The position numbers and the translations under genes are program-made. The notes below the pieces were generated by a model that was not told where the DNA came from, searched no databases, and saw nothing but the letters and a program-made list of their open reading frames with translations. Shown piece after piece: positions 15,586 through 20,784 of a DNA stretch of 20,784 nucleotides; within the stretch, counting starts at the first letter, position 1, and each line of letters begins with the position of its first letter. The stretch lies in NCBI GenBank assembly GCA_023442485.1, contig JAEZZG010000032.1:1-20784 (forward strand), read 5' to 3'. The stretch is from Actinomycetes bacterium. GTDB lineage: Bacteria > Actinomycetota > Actinomycetes > Propionibacteriales > Propionibacteriaceae.

Positions 15586-15614
15586 TTGTCATCATCCCGG
15601 CACTGTGTTAAGCT
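15586..15614 (+). promoter_or_regulatory. Promoter of the Gly-Cys-Val tRNA operon
   Basis: The -35 box TTGTCA (15586-15591) and the -10 box TAAGCT (15609-15614) are separated by exactly 17 bases. Transcription would start near 15621, about 26 bases before tRNA-Gly. Confidence 0.7.
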
Positions 15615-15620
15615 TTTCGA

Positions 15621-15638
15621 GTTGTTCGCGAGAACGAC
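15621..15638 (+). promoter_or_regulatory. Hairpin with a GCGA tetraloop in the tRNA operon leader
   Basis: GTTGTTC (15621-15627) pairs with GAACGAC (15632-15638), with one G-T wobble, around a GCGA loop of the stable GNRA type. It would form the very 5' end of the tRNA precursor, 8 bases before mature tRNA-Gly, and may affect processing or protect the 5' end. Confidence 0.45.
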
Positions 15639-15646
15639 ACTGAAAT

Positions 15647-15719
15647 GCGGACGTGGCTCAGCTGGTAGAGCATCACCTTGCCAAGGTGAGGGTCGCGGGT
15701 TCGAATCCCGTCGTCCGCT
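15647..15719 (+). tRNA. tRNA-Gly (anticodon GCC)
   Basis: A 73-base cloverleaf has acceptor GCGGACG/CGTCCGC, anticodon stem TCACC/GGTGA with loop TTGCCAA (anticodon GCC), T loop TTCGAAT and discriminator T. No CCA is encoded. It is the first gene of a three-tRNA transcript. Confidence 0.97.
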
Positions 15720-15765
15720 CGGATCTGAATCTCGCCGTCACTCGCTGGTGAGGTTTCGTTCATTC

Positions 15766-15836
15766 GGTGGAGTGGCCGAGAGGCGAGGCAGCGGACTGCA
15801 AATCCGTTTACGCAGGTTCAAATCCTGTCTCCACCT
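15766..15836 (+). tRNA. tRNA-Cys (anticodon GCA)
   Basis: A 71-base cloverleaf has acceptor GGTGGAG/CTCCACC, anticodon loop CTGCAAA (anticodon GCA), T loop TTCAAAT and discriminator T, the identity base for cysteine. It lies 46 bases after tRNA-Gly and one base before tRNA-Val. Confidence 0.96.
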
Positions 15837-15837
15837 C

Positions 15838-15909
15838 GGGCGGCTGGCGCAGCGGTAGCGCGCTTCCTTGACACGGAAGAGGTCACAAGTTCGATCCTTG
15901 TGTCGCCCA
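15838..15909 (+). tRNA. tRNA-Val (anticodon GAC)
   Basis: A 72-base cloverleaf has acceptor GGGCGGC/GTCGCCC (one G-U pair), anticodon stem CTTCC/GGAAG with loop TTGACAC (anticodon GAC) and discriminator A. The next three bases are CCA, so here the 3' end is encoded, unlike its neighbours. It shares the D arm with the divergent tRNA-Val(CAC), so the two are paralogues that together read valine codons. Confidence 0.97.
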
Positions 15910-15917
15910 CCATCATT

Positions 15918-15941
15918 CAGGCACCTGGAGGTGCCTGTTTT
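15918..15941 (+). terminator. Intrinsic terminator of the tRNA operon
   Basis: CAGGCACC (15918-15925) pairs with GGTGCCTG (15930-15937) across a TGGA loop and is followed directly by TTTT and a T-rich stretch. This is the clearest rho-independent terminator in the window. Confidence 0.9.
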
Positions 15942-16080
15942 GCATTTAGCCTGTTGTTGTCTAACCACCCCAGTTTTTCACCAGCGAGAGTCCGCGTTTT
16001 CGTCATCAGTCTGGCAAAATCGCCCACATCAATGCTTAGCTTCGAGGGACTGCCTCCCTCACTGACGAATGGAGTTCGTC

Positions 16081-16383
16081 ATGACTTCATCCCTACAGTT
16101 TCGTCACGACCCATCCTCGCGTCGTTACGAAGCCTGGTTGGACGGCGAACTAGCCGGGCACATTGAATACTCGGTGGATCAAGACGACGACGGTCAGGTC
16201 ATCGTCTCGATTCTTCATACCGTCATCGGTCCGGACTTTGAAGGACGCGGGATCGCCAGCGCGCTGACCTCACACGTCACTAAGCAAATTCGTGCAGACG
16301 GGCACAAGCTCCGCCCAGTATGCACCTATACCCAAGACTGGATCGACCGCCATCAGGATCGGGTCTGCGACATCCTTCATTGA
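16081..16383 (+). CDS. Small GNAT-type acetyltransferase, YjdJ-like
   Basis: This 100-residue protein belongs to the short YjdJ/COG2388 group of acetyltransferases. It shows the family pattern SILHTVIGPDFEGRGIA (43-59), which contains the acetyl-CoA loop, and then a C-terminal KLRPVCTYTQDWIDRHQD segment with the conserved cysteine C81. The acceptor substrate is unknown. The start at 16081 has a GGAG ribosome-binding site six bases upstream; the in-frame ATG at 16069 has none. It stands alone between the tRNA terminator and thrS. Confidence 0.85.
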   Translation: MTSSLQFRHDPSSRRYEAWLDGELAGHIEYSVDQDDDGQVIVSILHTVIGPDFEGRGIASALTSHVTKQIRADGHKLRPVCTYTQDWIDRHQDRVCDILH

Positions 16384-16697
16384 TCCGCTCAAGTCAACAC
16401 CGGGGCCAGGCTACCAACCTCAAACATGAGTCAGGCAGGCGCCATGTCTACTATCGGTCACTCTTGCCGGCCAACACCGGAAGCTTCATCGGCGGGAACA
16501 GTTCATCGATTGTCGACGAAGAACCAGTCGAAACATCTGATCCCGGGGTGTCCGCCTACGCAGGTTCGTCGGCATGGCCGGTAGGACTATTTCGTTTCGG
16601 ACGGGTACAGTAACAACGGACATCTTTGTGGTTGGCATCCGGCTAGCTGATCCGGCTAGTCGGTGATGGGCGAACCACTCATGGGAAGGAAATCACA
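16384..16697 (+). other. Long upstream region of thrS with direct and inverted repeats
   Basis: These 314 bases hold no convincing gene. A possible -10 box TACAGT (16606-16611) lacks a good -35. Near the start of thrS, ATCCGGCTAG occurs twice in tandem (16637-16646 and 16650-16659), and CTAGC/GCTAG within it can form a small hairpin about 24 bases ahead of the ribosome-binding site. A partly paired stretch lies at 16499-16522. No T-box signature is present. Confidence 0.45.
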
Positions 16698-18743
16698 GTG
16701 GCATCGGTCGTGATCGTCGAAAACGGTGAGAGTCGCGCGGAAGAAATCGCAGCGCACACCACCGGATTGGACCTGTTTGGTAATGATCCGCAGGTCGTCG
16801 CCGTCTACGTCAATGGTCAGGTGACAGATCTTCAACTCGAACTACCCGATGGTGCCTCGATCAGCCCCGTGATGATGGATTCAGAAGATGGCCTTGCGGT
16901 GGTTCGTCACTCCGCCGCCCATGTCACCGCCCAGGCCTTGCAGAATCTCTTCGCCGAAGCCAAACTCGGCATCGGCCCCCCGATCACCGATGGGTTCTAC
17001 TACGACTTCCAGGTTGATCCGCTGACTCCTGAAGATTTGAAGGCCATCGAGAAGAAGATGGCGCAGATCATCAAAGACAAGCAGCGTTTCGTCCGTCGGG
17101 TCGTCTCTGACGCCGAAGCCCAGACCGAACTTGCTGGGGAACCGTTCAAGCTGGAACTGATCAACGATAAGGGCTCTGCTAGTGCAAATGATGGGTCCAG
17201 CGTTGAAGTTGGCGGCGCGGAGCTGACCATCTACGACAATGTGCGCAAAGACGGAACCGTCGCTTGGAAGGATCTCTGTCGCGGCCCTCACGTCCCGCAC
17301 ACCGGCTACATCAAGGCCGTTGCACTGATGAAATCCTCAGCGGCTTATTGGCGTGGTGACCAATCCAAGGCTGGTCTGCAACGCGTCTACGGCACAGCCT
17401 GGGCCACGAAAGATGACCTCAAAGCCTATCGAACCAGACTCGAAGAAGCTGCCAAGCGCGACCACCGCAAACTTGGTGCTGAACTCGACCTCTATTCTTT
17501 CCCAGAAGAGATCGGCCCCGGCCTCGTCGTATTCCACCCCAAGGGCGGAATCGTGCGTATGGAGATGGAAAAATACGTCCGGGAACGCCACCTCGAGGCA
17601 GGGTTCGAGTTCGTCAAGACTCCGGTGATCTCTAAGGGAGACTTATTCCACACCTCCGGCCACTTGCCCTACTATGCAGACACCATGTTCCCGCCGATGA
17701 CCGCCGACGAGGCGCGCGATGAGTCGGGGGAGATCACCCACGCCGGTCAGGATTACTACCTGAAGGCGATGAACTGCCCGATGCACAACCTGATCTATCG
17801 ATCTCGCGGGCGTTCCTATCGTGATCTGCCGTTGCGCCTTTTCGAGTTCGGCGAGGTCTATCGTTACGAGAAGTCCGGCGTCGTCCAAGGCCTCACCAGG
17901 ATGCGCGGGTTCACCCAGGATGACTCGCACACCTACTGCACCCCAGAACAGGCCAAGGACGAGATCGCGGTCCAGATCAACTTCATCTTGTCTTTGCTGC
18001 GTGACTTCGGCCTCAACGACTTCTATATGGAGTTGTCGACGCGCGATGAGAATTCGTCGAAGTTCATCGGTTCTGACGAAGCCTGGGAGCAGGCAACCGC
18101 CATCCTCGAAGAGGCCGCCCTCTCCACCGGGCTCGATCTAGTACCCGATCCTGGTGGTGCCGCCTTCTATGGCCCGAAGGTATCGGTCCAGGCTAAGGAC
18201 GCCATCGGGCGAACGTGGCAGATGTCGACGGTCCAATATGATTTCAATCAGCCGGAGCGGTTTGACCTCGAATACACCGCCTCCGACGGTTCGCACCAGC
18301 GTCCCATCATGATCCATTCAGCCAAGTTCGGCTCGATTGAGCGGTTCATGGGTTTGCTGGTGGAGAACTACGCCGGGGCTTTCCCGGCGTGGCTGGCTCC
18401 CGTCCAGGTCAAGGGTGTTCCGGTAGCTAGCGAGTTCAACGCCTACCTGGAACAGTTCGCCGACCGGCTCAAGGCTCGCGGGATTCGCGTAGAACTCGAT
18501 GAGTCAGACGATCGCTTCCCGAAGAAGATCCGCAATGCCACGAAAGAGAAGGTGCCATTCATCATCATCGTCGGTGGTGAGGATCGCGACGCCAATACCG
18601 TCTCCTTTAGGTTCCGTGACGCTAGCCAGCTCAACGGTGTCTGCCAGGACGAGGCAATCGAGATCATTGAGCGGTGGGTCGCTACCCGCAATAACACCGA
18701 TCCGAGCGCTGACTTGGTGTCGGTGACCGCTGAGGATGCGTAA
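16698..18743 (+). CDS. thrS: Threonyl-tRNA synthetase
   Basis: This 681-residue class II synthetase charges tRNA-Thr. It has an N-terminal TGS domain (about 1-65), the second additional (editing) domain with RHSAAHV (about 70-230), the catalytic core, and a C-terminal anticodon-binding domain (about 575-670). The zinc ligands are in place: C360 (MNCPMHN), H411 (DDSHTYC) and H540 (MIHSAKFGSIERF), at spacings like those of E. coli C334, H385 and H511. The start is GTG at 16698 with an AAGGA ribosome-binding site eight bases upstream. It is the first gene of the thrS / HIT / pgsA / acyltransferase operon, and its last eight bases overlap the next frame. Confidence 0.97.
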   Translation: MASVVIVENGESRAEEIAAHTTGLDLFGNDPQVVAVYVNGQVTDLQLELPDGASISPVMMDSEDGLAVVRHSAAHVTAQALQNLFAEAKLGIGPPITDGFYYDFQVDPLTPEDLKAIEKKMAQIIKDKQRFVRRVVSDAEAQTELAGEPFKLELINDKGSASANDGSSVEVGGAELTIYDNVRKDGTVAWKDLCRGPHVPHTGYIKAVALMKSSAAYWRGDQSKAGLQRVYGTAWATKDDLKAYRTRLEEAAKRDHRKLGAELDLYSFPEEIGPGLVVFHPKGGIVRMEMEKYVRERHLEAGFEFVKTPVISKGDLFHTSGHLPYYADTMFPPMTADEARDESGEITHAGQDYYLKAMNCPMHNLIYRSRGRSYRDLPLRLFEFGEVYRYEKSGVVQGLTRMRGFTQDDSHTYCTPEQAKDEIAVQINFILSLLRDFGLNDFYMELSTRDENSSKFIGSDEAWEQATAILEEAALSTGLDLVPDPGGAAFYGPKVSVQAKDAIGRTWQMSTVQYDFNQPERFDLEYTASDGSHQRPIMIHSAKFGSIERFMGLLVENYAGAFPAWLAPVQVKGVPVASEFNAYLEQFADRLKARGIRVELDESDDRFPKKIRNATKEKVPFIIIVGGEDRDANTVSFRFRDASQLNGVCQDEAIEIIERWVATRNNTDPSADLVSVTAEDA

Positions 18744-19308
18744 GTCATCGAAGTCGGAGCTGAGTGTAGTGACCTCATCAGCCACGGCATATGCCGGTGT
18801 TCCAGACGCCTTCGGTAGGCTCTGGACACCCCACCGCATGGTCTATATCGACGGGGAGAATAAGCCGAAGTCTGCCAGCAGTTCGGACTGTCCTTTCTGC
18901 CTGGCGCCGCAGCGCAGTGACGAGGAAGGGCTGATCGTCCATCGCGGCAGATACTGCTATGTAGTGATGAACCTGTACCCGTATTCGTCTGGGCACATGT
19001 TGGTCTGCCCTTACCGGCACATCTCCTTGTATAAGGACGCTACCAGTGACGAGATCAACGAGATGGCGGTGTTGACTCAGCAGGCCATCCGCACCGCCGA
19101 GGTAGTGATGAACCCTGCCGGGTTCAATATCGGCATCAACCAGGGAGATATTGCCGGGGCCGGTATCGCAGCCCACCTGCATCAGCACATCGTCCCGCGC
19201 TGGAAGGGAGACGCGAACTTCCTACCTGTGATCGGACGCACCCGCGCAGTTCCACAACTGATTGGTGACGGACGCACGCTCCTGGCCGATCACTGGCAAG
19301 GGGAGTGA
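18736..19308 (+). CDS. HIT-family protein, Ap4A phosphorylase-like (Rv2613c type)
   Basis: This 190-residue protein has the histidine triad HLHQHIVPRW (from 147) with the catalytic histidine H149. It closely follows the pattern of the mycobacterial Rv2613c Ap4A phosphorylase (RLWTPHRMVY, SDEEGLIV, MNLYPYSSGHMLVCPYRH, PRWKGDANF). Ap4A is made by aminoacyl-tRNA synthetases, so clustering with thrS makes sense. A CPFC pair (52-55) near the N-terminus may help bind zinc, as in many HIT proteins. The ATG at 18736 overlaps the end of thrS by eight bases and has only a poor ribosome-binding site. The GTG at 18769, preceded by GGAG, is a good alternative start. Confidence 0.9.
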   Translation: MRKSSKSELSVVTSSATAYAGVPDAFGRLWTPHRMVYIDGENKPKSASSSDCPFCLAPQRSDEEGLIVHRGRYCYVVMNLYPYSSGHMLVCPYRHISLYKDATSDEINEMAVLTQQAIRTAEVVMNPAGFNIGINQGDIAGAGIAAHLHQHIVPRWKGDANFLPVIGRTRAVPQLIGDGRTLLADHWQGE

Positions 19309-19309
19309 C

Positions 19310-20056
19310 ATGCTGGAACATTTCCGAATCGGGTGGCGCAAGGTGATGACTCGCCCGGCCCGTCTTTTAATCAAACTTGGCGTGACCTCTAACGCCGTGA
19401 CCTGGGTGGGATCGATTCTATGCGTGGTCATTGCTCTCGTCGGATTCCCTCTCGGATGGCTCGCGACCACGGCATTGCTGCTGGGTGCCGTCGTCATGTG
19501 TGATTCCCTTGACGGGCAAATCTCGCGGCTGAGTGGGTCGGTCAGCACCTGGGGATCGTTCTTGGATTCCACCCTAGATCGCGTTGCCGACGGGGCGATC
19601 TTCGCCGGAATTGCTCTGTTCTATGCGGCTGACGGACGATCCTATTGGTGGTGTTTCATGGCGATTATGGCCCTGATCACTGCCGAGGTGACTTCCTACA
19701 CCAAAGCCCGGGGAGAGGCCGTCGGATGTGAAGTGCACGGCGGAATCGTGACCCGTTCTGACCGGTTGTTGATCGTTCTGGTCGCAGCATTGATCACCGG
19801 ATTGGGGTGGGCACCTGCTCTGCCAATCGCCTTGACGTGGCTAACCATCGGCGGGTTGGTCTCGATCGGGCAGCGGATGGTGATCGTCTACCGCCAAGCG
19901 GAAATGATTGACAGATCCGATCGCGAAGCTAGCGTCCCCAAGGCCGCGAGTGCCTCGGGTGATTTGTCAGGTGAGGGTGATTGCGCGTCCGGCGAGGCTA
20001 GTGATGCACACAGCGGCCAGTGTTGGAGTCTGACGCAGCAAGGCAACCACCAGTGA
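19310..20056 (+). CDS. pgsA: CDP-alcohol phosphatidyltransferase, probably phosphatidylinositol phosphate synthase
   Basis: This 248-residue membrane enzyme of the CDP-alcohol phosphatidyltransferase family has the catalytic signature D65-x2-D68-G69-x2-S72-R73-x8-G82-x3-D86-x3-D90. An alanine is usual at residue 72. Several helices cover residues about 28-195. By gene order (M. tuberculosis Rv2612c) the likely reaction is CDP-diacylglycerol plus inositol-1-phosphate to phosphatidylinositol phosphate, the entry to PI and PI-mannoside lipids. The last about 45 residues are a polar Ser/Asp/Glu-rich tail with no helix. The ATG at 19310 has a GGGGAG site that overlaps the end of the HIT gene. The stop overlaps the next start in GTGA. 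Confidence 0.9.
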   Translation: MLEHFRIGWRKVMTRPARLLIKLGVTSNAVTWVGSILCVVIALVGFPLGWLATTALLLGAVVMCDSLDGQISRLSGSVSTWGSFLDSTLDRVADGAIFAGIALFYAADGRSYWWCFMAIMALITAEVTSYTKARGEAVGCEVHGGIVTRSDRLLIVLVAALITGLGWAPALPIALTWLTIGGLVSIGQRMVIVYRQAEMIDRSDREASVPKAASASGDLSGEGDCASGEASDAHSGQCWSLTQQGNHQ

Positions 20057-20784
20057 AGAAGGCTCCGTCTGCGCCAACCTGGCTGAAGATACTTGGTCTC
20101 TGTCCCCGGTGGTTGTGGCGGGCCATCTTGTATCCGGTCTCATGGTGGCTTGCCATGCGGCCTAACCGTTCGGTCAAGCGGTGGATCTACAACGCCACCA
20201 TCGCCACCGGGACGACACCGTCGCCGGCAACAATCCGAGCCGCCATCGGATCGTGGGGACGCAATCTCGGTGAATCACTGACGTTGAACCGCTGGACTCC
20301 GGCAGAGATCAACCGCCTGATCACCATCTCCGACGCCGACGTTGCCCGTCTCCACGCACTGCACACAGACTCTGGTTTAGTGATTGCGTTATCCCACCTG
20401 GGAAACTGGGACCTGGCAGGGGCTTGGGCTTGTCTGAATGGTTTGCCGGTGGCGACGGTCGCGGAGAAACTCCCTGATGAGGTATTCGCCATGTTTTGCC
20501 GGATTCGCCGAGATCTCGGCTATCGCCTCTATCCGCACACCCAAGAGGGCTTGATCTCGCGCCTCAGCAGTGACCTCGATGATGGCTACATGGTCTGTCT
20601 CTTGGCAGATCGCGACTTTAGCCGCAACGGTGTCAAAGTGGATTGGCCCACCCCCTCAGGTCCGGTTGAGATATCGATCCCGCCAGGCCCTGCAGTGATC
20701 GCCCAGCGCACCGGTGCCCACCTGGTTCCGGCAGCTTTGAACTATGAGGGCCAGACGATGCGTATCACCCTAGGGGATGAGATC
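20053..20784 (+). CDS. Phosphatidylinositol mannoside acyltransferase-like protein (partial, cut by right edge)
   Basis: An open frame of 244 codons starts at GTG (20053-20055), overlaps the pgsA stop in GTGA and runs off the right edge without a stop. It belongs to the lipid A lauroyl-type acyltransferase family. The catalytic H-x4-D motif is H115 to D120 in SHLGNWDLAG, followed by VAEKLPDEVF, then LADRDFSRNGV and IPPGPAVIAQRTGAHLVP. In actinobacteria the gene after pgsA in this operon is PatA, which acylates PI-mannosides at the inner face of the membrane. About 50-60 residues are probably missing at the C-terminus. Confidence 0.9.
   Translation, partial: MKKAPSAPTWLKILGLCPRWLWRAILYPVSWWLAMRPNRSVKRWIYNATIATGTTPSPATIRAAIGSWGRNLGESLTLNRWTPAEINRLITISDADVARLHALHTDSGLVIALSHLGNWDLAGAWACLNGLPVATVAEKLPDEVFAMFCRIRRDLGYRLYPHTQEGLISRLSSDLDDGYMVCLLADRDFSRNGVKVDWPTPSGPVEISIPPGPAVIAQRTGAHLVPAALNYEGQTMRITLGDEI

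Noticed and set aside
15372..15611. Plus-strand frame of 79 codons before tRNA-Gly
   Set aside because: No ribosome-binding site or domain pattern, and it overlaps the tRNA operon promoter.
16384..16697. T-box riboswitch ahead of thrS
   Set aside because: No sequence near the AGGGTGGNACCGCG antiterminator consensus and no convincing specifier loop.
1..20784. CRISPR array, toxin-antitoxin pair, restriction system or intact transposase
   Set aside because: No regularly spaced repeats and no matching protein families were seen on either strand.

Overview
The window looks like chromosome from a moderately high-GC actinomycete (Actinomycetota). The signs are a thrS / HIT / phosphatidylinositol-phosphate synthase / PatA-type acyltransferase run in the same order as M. 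tuberculosis Rv2614c-Rv2611c, a DUF3000 / ribonuclease D / dxs neighbourhood, an AcnA-type aconitase and a Gly-Cys-Val tRNA cluster. A propionibacterial relative is my best guess, but that is inference and not a sequence match. Most of the window is housekeeping sequence. The more unusual parts are the left end (about 1-4110) and the region around 14434-15223.

Layout. (i) 1-206 is the C-terminal end of a + strand membrane protein that runs off the left edge. (ii) 364-3948 on the minus strand encodes a secreted lipoprotein, a membrane-anchored adaptor with a peptidoglycan-binding-like domain, an FtsX/MacB-type permease and its ATPase. These probably form one export or envelope-associated ABC system, preceded by a promoter with perfect short repeats around it. 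(iii) 4134-4907 is a uridine-phosphorylase-family enzyme (minus). (iv) 5174-7852 is aconitase and 8016-9896 is DXP synthase (both plus). (v) 9901-11756 is a ribonuclease D-like exonuclease coupled to DUF3000 (minus), followed by msrB (minus). (vi) 12455-13498 is a PPK2-family polyphosphate kinase (plus), which meets a CbiX/sirohydrochlorin-chelatase-like gene (13618-14433, minus) at back-to-back terminators.

(vii) 14434-15151 has no convincing gene. Its base composition is unusual, and it contains a degenerate copy of the 3' half of the adjacent tRNA-Val(CAC), probably a scar of an element that integrated there. (viii) 15152-15941 holds tRNA-Val(CAC) on the minus strand and tRNA-Gly(GCC), tRNA-Cys(GCA) and tRNA-Val(GAC) on the plus strand, with a good promoter, a hairpin leader and a clear terminator. 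(ix) 16081-16383 is a small YjdJ-type acetyltransferase. (x) 16698 to the right edge is a tightly packed operon of thrS, an Ap4A-phosphorylase-like HIT protein, a CDP-alcohol phosphatidyltransferase and a PatA-like acyltransferase that is cut by the edge. It links threonyl-tRNA synthesis to the start of phosphatidylinositol (mannoside) lipid synthesis.

I see no CRISPR array, intact transposase, phage gene or defence cassette. The best candidate for something undescribed is the lipoprotein/adaptor/permease/ATPase module and its promoter region.
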